From Euclidia mi (taxonomy: Eukaryota; Arthropoda; Insecta; Lepidoptera; Erebidae): a DNA stretch of 64,000 nt. Each line of letters opens with the position of its first letter. Positions within the stretch are counted from its first letter, which is position 1. This document shows, piece after piece, positions 23,190 through 37,904 of this stretch. The position numbers and the translations under genes are program-made. The DNA is taken from assembly GCA_944739405.2 (NCBI GenBank), contig OX123188.2, forward strand, positions 63,631,251-63,695,250, written 5' to 3'. The notes under the pieces are model-generated. The model was not told the origin of the DNA. It ran no database searches and was given only the letters and a program-made list of their open reading frames with translations.

Positions 23190-23385
23190 AAGAGTGCCCA
23201 AAGTCCCATCCCCTTTTTCTTCTCCATCTCGCTCCTCCTCCTGTTCCTTTTCCCATCCCAAAGTTGGCAACGCACATATGGCTCTACTGGTGTTGCGTGT
23301 GTCAATGAGCGGTAGTCACTTGCCATGAGGCGATACGCCTGCTCTTTTGCCGCCTATTACATTAAACAAAATATTCCTAGTAGCT
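23190..23385 (+). mobile_element. LINE 3'-tail-like repeat
   Basis: The text TTGGCAACGCACATATGGCT, followed by GGTGTTGCGTGTGTCAATGA, GCGGTAGTCACTTGCCATGA and GCCTGCTCTTTTGCCGCCTA, matches the 3' end shared by many lepidopteran RTE-like LINEs. No coding portion is attached. Assignment rests on recognition of this tail. Confidence 0.5.
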
Positions 23386-26300
23386 ATAATATACACTACA
23401 TTATCAAAATCTAAGATTAAAGATAAAGCTTACCCACTCGATCTATTATATTCGTTTGCTAAACGTATTTTTTTTTAAAAGACAACCCCCGCACAGAGAC
23501 AGGACAGAGTTTTTAAAGCGACTACCGGAATATACAGTTTCAACTTTTACAACAATGCCATTATACAAGTTTATAACAAAAAATATACTTTTGTTAACCT
23601 TTTGTCCAGAGAGGAGTTTTAGCAGTGTCAATATATTTGTTTATTTAGTTTCTGTAAAATGCACATGTCCTAGTCCCAAACACATTCTAAAATTAAATTT
23701 CTACTAACTTCAACATGTCGATATAACTGTTATAGAGGCAATGGCCATATACTACGAACGAAAGATTGTATCATAAATCGATGTAAAATCGATAAACGAG
23801 TATTTTATCACAGGATCAATACCTTACATATGTATGTACATATAATGTAAAATATAGTTTATGGTAAAGAAAAAATATTGTGTAGGTACTAGACAAAATC
23901 ATGTCGTTTACGTAAAATCCTTTAATTTTATCTGAAAATACTTTTAATTGTAAATAATTAGATGTAAAAACCCAGCAAAAGTATATGATACATAGTAAAA
24001 GTATAAGGCTAGCTTATGTAAGTAAACGTCTTGCGGAAGCGGCACTTAGATTCGTCTTTATCCACCACAAACCGCCGCATCCCCGCATCTCTCGCTACAA
24101 TCCATCATTCTGCCTTGATCAATTGCCGAGCTTGGTCCGCCACGTAATGTTCCTTACACGAGGATAAGACATCTAATGCAATCTTCATCGCGTTCTACGT
24201 GCTTATATGTGTCTACGTAATTGGGTATTATAACTATATGTACGTGTGTACAAGGCTATCTTAATTATGACAATGTTTGTAACTATGTCTATATTTAGTA
24301 TTCTCAGTAGCAGCGCAGAATTTTGTGATTGTGATTTGGGACCTAAAAATTCATGGTGAAATGTGGGTGTTATAATATTACACCTCTGCCTACCCCTTCA
24401 GGGATACAGGCTTGAAAATATAAAAAAAATGTTGCTTCATGTATATTATTGCACTGATGTCATTAATGTTGCTTTTATAGGTAATTGATGCCTTGGTATG
24501 TATGTTGATTCCTGCTTTTAATGATTTTCCTGAAGTGTGAAATTAGATTATTGCGGTCAGCTCTTATATCTATGGCCATTCATAAAAGATGCACTCTGCC
24601 GTGCATCGGAGCACGAAACGAAAAGCCGTCTGAACCAGTGACCATGAATTTATTCACAGTCAATACATATCGTGAATAACCTGGTAATATTTTAGATAAT
24701 TAATGTAACTTGTAACTAAGACTTTGAGTTCTTACATTTATAAGAGGTACCTCTCAAGGTCTATTATAATCACCAATATGGTTGTATGACTTAAAAAGAA
24801 CTCTTGTACCCTAAAAAATTACACTGTATAAATGGAATAATTTAAGTTATGTTCAAACAAAAATAATACATGTAAAATGCAAATATGAGAGTGCAGTAAA
24901 CGAGATCTTGGCGGTAAATATGAACGTTAGCCTGTAGGTGGCATTGCCCAACATAAATATTCGGAGTAACTTATGTGCGCTGTGTCGCGTTGTTCACAGA
25001 CAAAAACACCTCTGAAACGGAGCTTTGATTTTAAATTCTAATTTTATGAATCGTCTAGTTTGCATATCACAAGCACATTTTGATTAAAATGCCTCGAATA
25101 TGTAGCGGTACCCTGATTAATGGTGCCTAATTTATTATAAACAATGCCACCAACTGCTACTGACTGCGCTCAACCACCGCGGCGGGCGTCGTCGGTATAC
25201 GCTAACGCGTGATGTATAAAAAGTATTCGAACATCAGTGTAATTCTGATGATTCGTGTCTTACAAAACCTAATTCGCTCGGATTACTTTCAGCTAGTTGC
25301 GTAACTAATGAAGTAACTTGTGACACGGGTCGGTCTCTGGGATCGACGTAATCAAATTAATGAGAAAACTTCACTTCAAATTAGGGTTTCCTACCTCAAT
25401 CTTTAGGATATTTGGCAGCGGTCAAGTTGAGCACTTGACCGCGACCGCTATATAATGGACATTGTGATTGCACTTTGAATATGTAATTCTTGATGCCATC
25501 AGATATGCAGATAAATTGATTGTTTGTCGTTGATAAACAATTTTATCTCCATATAAATGTATTTATCGAATCTTTTGAACGATAGTATAATAGCTAATCG
25601 AGTTAATGGTATTAATATAATAACAAAACGAAGGACAAAGAAAATAGATTGTCTCAGAGAGGCGCGCGAGTAGCTATAGCAATGTAGGCTCTTTGTACGA
25701 GACTTTAATCTCCGGTGATTTAATTAACGGCTGGACTTTAATAAAACTAATAAGAGAAGGCAGCACCTGCCGTACATTTGGGTATAAGCGCTGCATTGCC
25801 TTTGATAACATGAAGTTCTGGTACAATATTGCTGAAATGATTACAACTTCAGCGATAAAATGTATTTAGTGTGTTACGTGCATTTAGACTGGCGGCGGCG
25901 ACTACAAAAACCTAAATAGCACCCAGCAAACACGTCGTCAAAATTATAATTGGTATCACAACGTAACCATATTAGAAGCAGCTCTTTTAATAATTTACTA
26001 GTATAAATTATAGGGATTATATGTTGATTAATCGTACTGCAAAGAGTGCAAAGTATGAATTTAACAATAAACTTTACTTAAAATTAAAAGTATATTAAAA
26101 CCGACAACTTTTGAAAGTGAGTTTTATTACGAATTTTCAAACAATGACAATGAAGTTACTTTCTGTATTACGAGACAATTTGTCTTATAAAAACATGACA
26201 TCAATTTATTGAACCAATAAAATGTATTTATGGGCAAGGGGAGGCAGCTAACAGATAAAGACTCGCCAGGAACAAAGTTCCTGAACAATGGCGTATAAAA

Positions 26301-26838
26301 AAGAGTTTCAATAATCGTCGGTACCTAATTGAATTCTGAAGTTGGAACTGTTGGAAGCCTGCTGCACTACTCCAACTTCTAATCATAAATTCCGCTGTTA
26401 TAACATTTAACAAAGTTTCCTGTCATCCACATAAATTTACTTACCGCCCTTAATAACTGGTGCTAACTGTAACAACAATGTAGGCATTAAGCTTTTGTTA
26501 AATCTTCACTTTGTCGGTTATGTTCGTGAGCTCCTCGTTATAATACGACATCTTTAACACAAAATACTAAGTTTTTTGGTGTGGTGCCAAAGTGCAGGAA
26601 GATTTGTTATAATGTGAGCGAAACACTTAAGATGTTTAGAGATACATAATGAATATTGATGTCAACATTAAACAACCTCCTACTAGGCACTAAAATCATC
26701 TTGTTGGCGGTTTACTCTGTATATTGTGCTCTTTTCAGGCAGTTTAATAACTTTCTGGAAAACTATTAGCCTTCTTCGCATTCCAAGCGCCGCTATCTAT
26801 AAACTATGGCCAAACACACTTTATGGCTGGGTATCCAT
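23386..26838. other. Long stretch with only a SINE scrap
   Basis: A partial SINE body is at 24,345-24,415 (CACCTCTGCCTACCCCTTCA). A GC-richer island is at 24,030-24,165 and another at 25,150-25,210. The rest is AT-rich with chance frames. I found no splice-consistent gene and no clear TIRs. Confidence 0.45.
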
Positions 26839-26841
26839 TAA

Positions 26842-27771
26842 TGGCGGCTCCACATTAGTGCCGTGAATTCACGCGCAAATTCACGCCGCGAATTCACGGC
26901 ATAAGTTGTGTCGTCCACATTCACGGGATGTTCGCAGTCTTTCGTGAGACTCGCCGCGAAAAGGACGTAGAAACTGCTGCCGCAATAACTATGTTGGCTG
27001 TTCTTTCTTTCTTTTGTTTGGTGTGAGTGTGTGGCCAACTCTGGTGTCGGAGTTTTTAGTCCGCCCAAAGGCCTCCGAGTTGGCCTAAGAATCCTTGTCC
27101 TGAGACAAGAAGCGGGACCGACAGCTTTACGTGGAGCACGGTAACGCTCTGATACAAATGCCACATGTGGTCACCCATCCTAGTAGCAACCTGTGCAAAC
27201 GTTGATTAACTTTGCCGATCTACTACGAATGGCACGCCAATTCCACTATGACCGCTACTATGTTTGCCGTGGCAACATATTACTATTTACACGTACAAAA
27301 CAAGATAGTTATTAGAAATAACTACGGAGTATTTTTTCTTTTCTAATTCCTTGATTCAATATACATTTAAGTACCTACTAATCCGCGTCCAGGCATCATG
27401 ATACTCCTTTTTATTCCTACGATGCGGTTTTTTTGCATCCCACAGTACATTCTACGTGTGGTAATGCTCTAAAAAGCGCATTTCAGTTTCGTTATCCTAA
27501 ATCTTCAGACGCGGCTCTATTTTATTAGCACGCGCGCAGCGACTGCACACGTCTATACGCCAATGAAGTCCGGAGAAAACTGGCACTGGGCCACGAATGT
27601 GGATGTGTACGCGTGAATCCTGCGCGAAAGAGGCGCGAATCCTTTGTCGCGGGGCAAAATACCGACTCTGGTCGGGGAACAGGCGCGAACGCGCGTGAAC
27701 AACGCGAAAGCTGTCCACATTCACGTTCACGCCTGTTCACGGAGCTTCACGGCACTAATGTGGAGCCGCCA
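26842..27771. mobile_element. PIF/Harbinger-like MITE, copy 1
   Basis: Perfect 26-bp TIRs begin TGGCGGCTCCACATTAGTGC. The target duplication is TAA (26,839-26,841 and 27,772-27,774), the TWA type used by PIF/Harbinger. The motif TTCACG occurs four times within the first approximately 100 bp and four times at the right end, a subterminal array that could bind transposase. The 930-bp interior has no intact transposase; minus-strand frames at 26,838-27,164 and 27,497-27,730 are also open in the sister copy but show no known domain. Confidence 0.88.
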
Positions 27772-27774
27772 TAA

Positions 27775-29666
27775 TACTTCGCGTACGTCGCGTGTTCACA
27801 AAGCGTTTGATCATCCCCACATTTGTTTCATATCTACACATTTGAATGCGTTTCTACCTGAACAAAAAGGTTGTCTAAATGTTTGTTGCTAAATATATTT
27901 CCTACATATTTTTTATTGTGGATGGTCACTCGAAAACATGTAAACACAATCGGGCACATGCCACGCCGCCGTCCCCACGTTATGCGTCAAGCGCCCATTG
28001 AAGTGTGAAATTCAAAAATCAACTAACATTTTCTAGCCCAGTGAATCACTCATCCCTCCGTAGTCTTTTGCTCGAGAGGTGTTTGCTTTTCGTTGAAGAG
28101 ATTTCCCTTTAGATAAATTCATCGTGTTGATTCGACATTGTTTACTTTGGAATCCTTTTACGTGCGTTTGAACTTTGTTTGCATTTTTTCTACGGCAATA
28201 AACTGTCGATGAAAACTTAAAATATATCTCTACAGAACGTGAGCAAAAATACTACGCTTGCTAAAGATAAATATCCAACAAATTGTTCTGAGTAAAACTA
28301 ACGAATCAAATTGATGTTTTTTGAATAAAATATTTCCAGAATATTTACAGTTATAAAAATATTTCTTGTTCAATAAAAGCACAGTAATGCTTTTTAAACT
28401 TGATAAGCACGTAACTGTTTGCCAATTAATTAAATCTTAGTTTTTTTATTTAATGCTGAGTGCATTTATCCAGACTAAAGTAACATTTACTAGCGCCATT
28501 TTATTTTCTTATAATTTAGGTAACAGGATATTTCTGTATTTTTCAAACATAATAACCTCTCTAAGAGATTTAAGAGTCATGAGTCAAACGAACGCTAATT
28601 TACTAAGATGTTTATCTCGACCAACTATCGACACTAGAGCTTTCTGCATGTTAACTGCAGTTGGCTTAGTATTGTACGATGTGGTTACAAAACAAAATGG
28701 GCAATACTATATGTAGTAAATATAAAATGTGCCTATACTCATGTGCCTTTGTTTAAATTACAACGTAATTGGGTAGGTAACTATCTAACTTTATAACAGA
28801 CAATGCTTCTGCGGAAACACCGAGTACAAACGTCACGAAAAAAGCACTTAATTGATGCTAAGTGGTGCTACATAACTTGTGCGCAAACTTTCATACTCTC
28901 AAACTCATTATATGAACATAGTAATGAGTTTTGCAAGTATGTTTTTGAATTCCTCATTACTCCGACTCTGTTAAGATTATCTATAATAAATGGCCTTATT
29001 GCTGCCTCCATCATCATCACCTTAGCGCTGCGTATTACAAAATTTAAAAAAAAGTATGTTAAAGTAACAGTATTTTTTTGGATTTCTTGGACCTATTGCC
29101 TAAGTTGCAATCTATTTGTTGGCAATACGTATTTATATCAGTAATACGTAGTTGTATCAGCCTAGGCAACGGTGTTGCAATTTATAGGCTATATCACGGA
29201 CATGAAGGCCGCCGCGGATGTCGGAGTTTCTTCCTGCCTCCAAATTCTGTCTTTCCGTGTGACTTGGCATATCCAGTAATTCATCCTCGAGACACACAGA
29301 TACTGCTTATTTCCGATGTTAATGTTCAAACTGGAAACAAGACCGCATCTTGCGAATCGGTAACACTAAAACTAAATCTAGAGTACGACACCAACGGAGT
29401 AACATAAGTAGTAAAACGGATATTTTATAGCTAAACTACGTATATTAAACTCATGTTGACTCAATTAAAATAGAATCATCAAGTTTTCTGGTAGCAAGAA
29501 CAGCTTATACCTATACAAAAATCGTTAAATAGGATTATAATACATCCTTAATTATGTTCTTTGGTGTACAAAAAAGTAGAAAATAAATAAATATAAATGG
29601 TACTTGTACCTACAAGTACCTACTTATCTGAAAAATAAATATAAGACAAAAAATATATGTTAATTA
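27775..29666. other. AT-rich stretch with open but unrecognised frames
   Basis: Plus-strand frames at 28,453-28,716, 28,803-29,144 and 29,078-29,407 (87, 113 and 109 codons) succeed each other within 1 kb. The middle one has hydrophobic segments (for example LIAASIIITLALRI). None matches a family I know, and no convincing splice sites join them, so I do not call a gene. Confidence 0.4.
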
Positions 29667-29806
29667 GCGCTCGCTTAATAATGTGCCCGGTAGATGGCAA
29701 TAGGCTCGCCCCCTATTACATTGGGACCGAAACATAACTGGTGAAGTGTGGGTGTGTAATACACCTCTGCCTACCCCTTCGGGGATAAAGGCGTAAAGTT
29801 ATGTTA
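29667..29806 (+). mobile_element. SINE body without head
   Basis: It carries TAATGTGCCCGGTAGATGG, GGCTCGCCCCCTATTACATT and CCTACCCCTTCGGGGATAAA, the body shared with 11,600-11,747, but the tRNA-like head is missing, as in 5'-truncated copies. Confidence 0.75.
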
Positions 29807-29864
29807 TGTAAAAGATATGAATTATATGCATAAGTAACTATTCAATGTGTTGTAATACTGCTTA

Positions 29865-30291
29865 GGAGGCTACCTCGAAGGTAAAAAAATCGTGCAGTGG
29901 TCATCGCTAAGTAGTGTTAGCTATAAAGTTGAATGTCGAACGGTTTTTGACATTGAATGCCACCACGAAACCGTCTGAAATCTTATTTCGTTCATAACTC
30001 AAGTAATAATCGTTTTAGAGACAATGTGTCTATGCATTTCCTATTAAACTAGCTCTTCTTTCGGTGAATAGGAATTTCAAGGCGAAAAGTTAAAAGTAAA
30101 TATATTTTAGAATATCCATAACAATATTTCGAGAAAACATGTTTTTCAAATTAAAATTTTATCGAGCGAAACTTCCAATCATATATCTGTCTATGGATTT
30201 ACAAGTTAAAGAAAATTTTCAATTGGCTAGTGTGTCTCACAGCTTCAAAATCGGTTAGCAAAAAGGGCATACATTTTCGAGGTAGCGCCTG
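29865..30291. mobile_element. Possible MITE with GCTACCTCGAA ends
   Basis: GGAGGCTACCTCGAAGG at the left and the complement of GGCGCTACCTCGAAAATG at the right form imperfect inverted ends about 427 bp apart. No clean target duplication is visible. The interior has no ORF. Confidence 0.4.
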
Positions 30292-33200
30292 AACTGAATA
30301 CGTATGGGGGATGTGTAAATTACTATTTCAACAACTTGCATCGTTAGTTGAGATGTGAATAGCTCAAAAAATATAGGTACAAATAAATAATTAAGCAAGA
30401 CCAAATTTCGAGATCGCATGCCCTAAAGCGTTCTGACCCAAAAAAATTGCTTTCATTTACAAAAGTAAACCACAACCCTACAAAAAGTTCAACCCAATCA
30501 ACCTACATTTACTGACGTCTTTGATAAACAAAACTATATTATTTTATGCCACAGCTATTTAATGGGTGACTCTTCAAATTCTACGAAAAATCAAACCGAA
30601 TAGTTGGATTGGTCGAAGTTATTGTTCTTGAATTGTTGTTTTCTTTGCACTATGTTTCCATTCGACCTACTGTAGAAATAATTTAAAGAAATTGTGATAA
30701 AAATCCAGACAAAAAGCAGTAAACAATAATTGTGTTGAGCCAAAATCATTAAGAAAAGTTATTAATTGAGAAATAGAAATATTTTGTCATTAGTTAGTAC
30801 AATACTCTAATTAGTCTAAATGGTAATGTTTGTATTACGTACGTACTAGGCTCAAAATAATAATTGAAAATATCTGTTAATACCTTCTGAGGTTTTTAAA
30901 CTTGAAATATTTAGTAAGTGAACGCACAGGTTTATTTAATCTTCACGCGCTAAGTTATGAATTCATATTCATATGTTACAGTAGAATAAGCCAATTTCGT
31001 ACTACTAGATGTTTTAAATATTTTTTCTGCATAGATTACCCACCCGCTTTTTTTTGGCACAACAACTAATCGCCAGTGCAAATCTAATAATGTTTAAATA
31101 TTTCTGCCATGTTACTGATATTACATATATTTAAGTCCTGAAATCGTGCCAAGTCATATAATTTCCGTGAGCCTTAAGCTAAGTTAAATTATTTTAATAT
31201 CGCATCCAAGAAGCTTTTATGAACGCGGCAATATATATCCATCTCTACAAAAACTGGGTATTTTCATATTTCAACACTTTTTACCGAAAAGTTATACAAC
31301 GAGAAATAGCACAAAGAGAAACTGTCCGGTATTTTCGTGGGCTACAATTGTCGTAAAGTAGATTTACTCGGATGAACAGTACCCAATTTACTAAATAACC
31401 ACAATGAATACAATACATTCTTTTGCAATAAAAACACACAGAGTTTAAATTTATAACACAAGTGCTCGTAGAATAAAGACCCCCACAGTTTTAGTGAAAT
31501 ACCTATTTCACTAAAGCTTTCACTTTAAGTACATATACTTCATGGAGCATATTTACGTAAACACAGGCGTAATGTATTTTTATAAAAAAACACGTAGGCG
31601 AAACAAATAGTTTGTTTATGCAGAAATATTACCCTTTTAAGGTTATGGCATGGCGATGGTTCGCGTATGACCATAATGTTCTTCAGCGGGCTGTTATTTC
31701 CATTAAACGCTTATCTTCAAGATTCATGGCAAGTCCCGACAAAAATGATGGTCGTTAAAGAAATTGAATACCCTTTACTCATGCTTAAACTTTCTCATAT
31801 CCATTTGTTCATAACTTCTGACGTTTACTGTACTTATAAATAAATGGTATCGAATTTCATTTTAACTTTAAAGTTTGATGTAGCCGTATTTTACATGTTT
31901 GTAAAATACGTCGGTCTATTGGCGTCAGAGATAAAGCGATTGCCGAGCGTAACATTCCAGCTGTAATTGCCTGAAATCTCAAGTAAATTATTAAAGAATC
32001 ATTCATTTTTCTATTGAGTTCTTAAGAATAAGGTGATTATACAAACTGTAAGATTCAATAATTTTCAATAGGTTGAAATACAGTTAAAGCCGATCAGTAA
32101 TATAATAAGTATTCAGACGATCACTAAAACATTAAACTAAATCAGAGGACGAAGTTGGCATGAAAATCTCTGATACAAAGCCAGTTATAAACTCAATAAC
32201 AATAAAATCCTTCTAAAACTTAATTGATTTAACAAGTATGAAATAAATAATATGAACATGTAAATTTTACTCCGACGTATTCTTGAAATTAGTATTTTCG
32301 TATACATATCTAGCTAATGTCAATGGAACTTACAGTGCAGTTCACCGCGGCAAGTTTTGAAGATTGTATGAATATGCAGAGGCTTCAAATTATAAGCGCA
32401 AACTTAGACAGTCGAATATTCTCGTCACTGTGCCTTTTAGATTATTTATTATTTTAATTACTTTAAATTGAGGCTGGGCATGGTATCTGACTGCTGTTGA
32501 AGACATCGACTTGAGTGCCTAGACAAACCAGGCGCGCTTAACTCTTATATGATTACCTACGTGAAAGGGCAAGATACTCCGAATGTCAATATTCACGAAG
32601 CTACTAAACTTTCCAAGTTAATTAAAACCTTACTTCTGAGTTTCCCCTAACGTCAAAGGGAGCCTCTTTTTACGTACCTATAATCATGTATGCACACTTA
32701 AGAAGAGATTGTGCTACGGGTAGGTACAATATATGCTTTCTAAATCAAGACACTACGTGTATTAGCTCATTTACAGCCGGTTCTTCAAATGGGGTCAGGT
32801 ATTTCTAGGAACACGCAGATATGGACTTGTGATAACGATAGACAGACTATACTATGCATGTTTATTATCTCTTGGTATAATAAAGTTAACTTCCACAATC
32901 TGTACATCACACCTATGAATATCTCCGCACAACCTTGAGTTTTAAAACCACCGCTAACATATAAGGGAAACAACATAACATTAAAAACGGCCGTCGTAAC
33001 TCAATCCCAACAAATACTGATAATGAATTATCGACAACCACAAAAGGATGACTGAATTACCTCCATAAAATAAGGGAAAATATTGAATATATTTAGCACT
33101 TTATTTGGCGGTAACAACAAAGGTGATGATTACAAATATAAACGCAGGTATAAGAGCGCATATATATTGAATACGCACACACATGAAGAGAAATGAGGCG

Positions 33201-35445
33201 GTAAAAGTGTCGTAAATATTTTATTCTCTCGTGCCGAAGGTGACTAAAAGAAAAAAGAACTAACAAACGGAAACTTAAATGTGAGGAACAGCTACCTACT
33301 CGTATGTACATATATGTATGTTTTGTTTGTACAGGTAACATTTAACACAGAGCGCTTTGAGGCCAAACGTTACGCGAAAATTCAAGCTGAAATTGGAATA
33401 ACATTTCTATAGTTCCTTTGGCATCTAGATAAATCTATAGAAAGCGACCCTCGATAACATTATGTGAACATATCACCGGATGATGCCGAAAACAAACTCG
33501 TGTGTTTTAGTTGAAAAAGTTTATTACTAGTGAGATATCTATCGTTATTCCTGAGGAAATAGAGCCACGTATTACTCGGTTGCACGTTTAATAAAACATT
33601 AATGCTCTTAATGAATACCTTAGCACTGTCGTAAGGTGTAATTATAGAATTAACATTTATGATGCTTTGTGTAAAATTAGGCATTTGGGTTACGAAAGAT
33701 ATTTACTAAGAACATTCAAATGTGTAAGGAACATTAAAGATGTGCGTAAAGATTTTAAGCTTTATTTATAATTATTATACTTGTAGGCTAAGAAATAAAG
33801 TATAAAATCAACACCATGAAGAAGGTGAATGTGAAACCGTGTTCTCGCTTTGTTAAATACGATAAGATATATGCAATTGACTAGGATATTGTAATATATG
33901 TTTGTTACAGACTTTGGAGGGCTTATAATAAGAATTGTGCCCGGTAGGCGATGCAGTTGTCATAGAGATAACGTAAAATTGCAGGGGCAGGTATTTTTTA
34001 TTTTTTATTCATTTTCTCTCAAACGGCTATCGCCCAATTCATTTATATCTTCACCAATTCGATGGTACAGATATAAATAACTTACTTCGACATCATGCTT
34101 AAAAGTATCTCGTTCATGTCGTAATAAAGATAAGATAAGATTTAGGCCGAGTTAAGTAGTTCTAGGATAGCCACGTTTGATTAGCTAACTTTGAAGGTGC
34201 CAAATGAGTCAGATTAAGGAACCTGAACGGCTGTACCTTAAGGTCATTAGCTGACTCATTTGTCGCGACAGATTTACCTAGTATTTTTTTACCAGATCGC
34301 TGGGAACAAATTTTAAACTTTTCTACATTATAGTTCTTATATATACGTTATTCGTGCTATGTGGGCGATTTTAAGACGTAGGACCGAAACAAGTAATACT
34401 CGTCAGTCTTCATTTATTAAGAGTATTGAAGTAATAAATATTTGTAAAATTTTGTTGAGAAAACTCACCGTGTCTGTATGAAAGTTCTGTAAACATTTAT
34501 TTTTTAAGATAAATAAAATTATAAATACAAGCACAATACAATACTGTCCGAGGCGGGAATCAAACAATGCTCATTTCTTTTGCGAAATTCAGTTCAACCA
34601 ATGTAAAGTTTGTTATTTGAAATGGCTGCTAAGAAACAATACACCTTTAAAATCTGTGAATATTATTTTGGCCACGCTTCATTTATATTTTGATTTTTAC
34701 GATAACTAGTGTTGCTGTTTTTACTACTGTTAACGGCAAAGTTTTTACCCTCGAGTATAAATCCAAACTTTCGCTTAGCTATATCAAAAGTGAATCCGTG
34801 TTATGTATCATAAAAAGAGTTTAATATGCACAAAATATCCATGTATCCTCGTTAAATAAGTTCATTGGAACACTAGAGGTTAAGTTAATTCTAGTTATTT
34901 ACTGTAACAAACAGCCATTCTTGATGGTTTTTTATAAAACACCACGTCAGGTAACCATTTGAATAGCACATAAAATGCTGGCACGTTGAACCTGTGTGTT
35001 AACTTAATGTCGATATACTTTACAATATTATTATATTTATAACAGTAATCGCCAGCTTCCTGAGAGCAGTACCGGTACCTTGTATACCGCAGGCGGTCAA
35101 CAACACCAACGTTTCTACCAGACTCATTGGCCACTGCACACCAATCACACAATGCCTCTACTGATTAATGCTCCTCCGAAACAACGCATGCTGCACTATC
35201 TTATATGAGCACCCACATCCTTTCTTCGTCCGCAGAGTTAAAAATAAAATAAGTAAATAAATTAAGAAAGAATGGGCAGAAGGTATTTAGACCGCCGATG
35301 GACTCCATCCATAAAAATGATGACATTAATGTCTATTGAATGAATAAGGAAATTCAAAAAGTTTTTTTTAATTTCTATATAAGTAATAAAATTGGTCTAA
35401 AATAATTTCCTGAATATATGTTGTGAAATTTGTAAAAAAAGCCGA
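30292..35445. other. 5-kb AT-rich stretch, nothing recognised
   Basis: No SINE, TIR element or LINE motif is evident apart from a scrap GTGCCCGGTAGGCGATGCAG at about 33,938. A short hairpin lies at 34,200-34,262 (AAATGAGTCAG paired with CTGACTCATTT). Frames are short and AT-biased. This is the least repeat-like part of the window. Confidence 0.45.
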
Positions 35446-36439
35446 AGAAAGTTGCGTTTTAGAAAGATTTCTGATATAAACTAAAGGTAGTGAATTTTAT
35501 TCAGTGTGCATATCAAATGCGTAACTTATCCTAAACCTTTACATGAATAGGATAATGTATAACAAATAATGTAATGATATTAGGATAATGTATAACAAAT
35601 ACACCCCAGAAATGTTTGCTGAACACAAACTTGAGTAAGTGTCACGTAAAGTATTCCGTTCGCTTCGGATAGATGATGCAGCTCGTAGTAAAACAAACAA
35701 CGATCCATACTCAAGTGAAGCGATATAAAGCTGAGTAGCGTTTTAGCGCGAAACTAAGCACATCGCAACTTGGCAGTCGTGCCAGCGCACATGTGGCCGA
35801 ATTTTCGACCCTCTTGCCTAAGTGCATAGAAACTCAACTCTTAGTATCGTCTTACCTACACATTCTAGTAATCTAACACGTAGTTACTCCTCCATATTCC
35901 GTTGAACTTTTTGTTTCGTATTGCTTCAGGCGCCGTGTATTCGCCTATTGTATTCAAAATATATATTATATTAATACGTGAAGCGAAATTTTGTGAGCCC
36001 TTTTTACGAGAAATGCGCGAACGGAGGATTATGAAATTTGGCACACTTATTACTTACAAGCAGAAGGTGTGCAGAATACATATATTTTTATAAAATATGC
36101 ATTAGAAATATATGATTTTAATGAAAATATACGATACCACTACTACCTTAGATTTCGCACACACACATGCATAACATCGTATACGTATACAATATTACTT
36201 TTTAATTTACGATTATGGACCCACAGATTTTCAAACTGAAGAGAGGTTAATAATACAGTCATGTATAGGTATATACTTTTTGTTCAAGGTTGTCCTATTC
36301 TGCCTAAGCGAGTTTGTATTTTTGAAGTAATACTTCCTTAGGCGCATTATGAAAAAATTATGAGAGTGAAATTGTACGATGCGCGCGCATGTGTGACGCA
36401 AAATTCTCACTGGAGTAAATTTTATTTCTACATTCACAA

Positions 36440-36735
36440 GATGGCGGACGGGACTATTTTTTCATAAAAATAATTTGGGTATCATTTTCGGGGTTTTCAT
36501 GAATGCTGATCAAGACAATGACATATATTTGGTAATCCAATTTCGGGGTTTTCATGCATTTAGATCACGAAAATGACATCTATTTGGAAATTCAAGATGG
36601 CGAACGAGACATTTTAATAAAATTAATATGGGTATCATTTTCGGGGTTTTCATGGATTCAGGACACGAAAATGACATCTATTTGGGAATCCAAGATGGCG
36701 GACGGGACATTTTTAGTAAAATTAATATCTTTAAC
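36440..36735 (+). repeat. Irregular tandem repeat with ATTTTCGGGGTTTTCATG
   Basis: Three units share TTTCGGGGTTTTCATG, GACATCTATTTGG and CAAGATGGCGGACGGGACAT. Spacing is uneven (roughly 60 to 110 bp). Short ORFs across it are repeat artefacts. Confidence 0.7.
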
Positions 36736-37904
36736 ATCATAATATAATTGGTCCAATTATCATTGGCATCCTTTTACTGTGTCAACTTTTTTGAAGTTAT
36801 ACTTCTTTAGGCGCGTTGTGATAAAATTATTAGAGTAAAATATACATAGGTACCTGTATGATGAATAGTCCATTCATTTTAAATTTTGTCTATGTATAAA
36901 TATGTGAAACAAAGAAAATGTTATCCTTTTTACCACAATAATATTTAAACAGACCCATAAACTTTCAAACTGAAAATAGTTCAAATATAACATATTTTAT
37001 ACATTACTTTTTAGGATACCATTTTACAGTATTCAATTAATTTTAGAATAAGACAATTATAAGTACTTAAAACTACATTAAATTAAATTAAAATAATAAT
37101 ATGCAGCAAAAATAAAAAAGAAAATCTATGAAATAAAAGAAAGAAACAATCCTTTTTTATTTATCAATGTTTTTTTCTATTCTGCCTAAAAGATTTTGTA
37201 TTTATTACAATATATTTATCTTGGCAAATTTTATTTACACGTTCGATAAAGCACATATATACATAAATATAATAAAAATAATCCATTAATTAAATTTTTA
37301 TTACTTAAATAAAAGTTTCAAATTGAAATAATTATTACAATTAGGTAAGTACTTTTTGTTCAAGATTTGTCCTATTCTGCCTAATAAATTTATTATTTTT
37401 CACAATATATTTATCTTGGCGTATAAATTTATAAAATATTTACGCGTGAAATATAAACTTATTAGTTATTACATATATGTATGGTATTTTATTAGTAAGT
37501 AATTATTATAAGTTTCTGACAAAGTGTAAAATATAAAAAAATATATCCGTAGGAAAAAACAAAATTGCAAATGTCATCAAGTTTGAATTCAGAACGCTGC
37601 GCGCGGGAAATTTTGCTTTCATTCTATTATAATGGTTGTGTAAATTTAATTGCAAATCTATTGTATATATCCATGTATTGAGCTATTTATAAATTAAGAG
37701 TGATATAATACATTTGCCATCTATTGGTTTTATGTATCAATGTGAGATCGCTGGTATTGATAAGTTTTCAGACTTTTAGCGTTTCTCATATTTTAAAACT
37801 TTATTTATATAGTTCTTGCAAATGATCATACTGCAATAGGGTTCTGACATGATTGCAATAGGATGCTGTAACTGAAGCACAGACTGAAGGATTATTAGGT
37901 ATTG

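Noticed and set aside
25201..25260. TATAAAAA followed by TCAGT, resembling an insect core promoter.
   Set aside because: The spacing is only about 20 bp instead of about 30, and no coding exon follows.
28453..29407. Three consecutive plus-strand frames that might be exons of a membrane protein.
   Set aside because: Composition is AT-driven, no domain is recognisable and no consistent splice sites join them.
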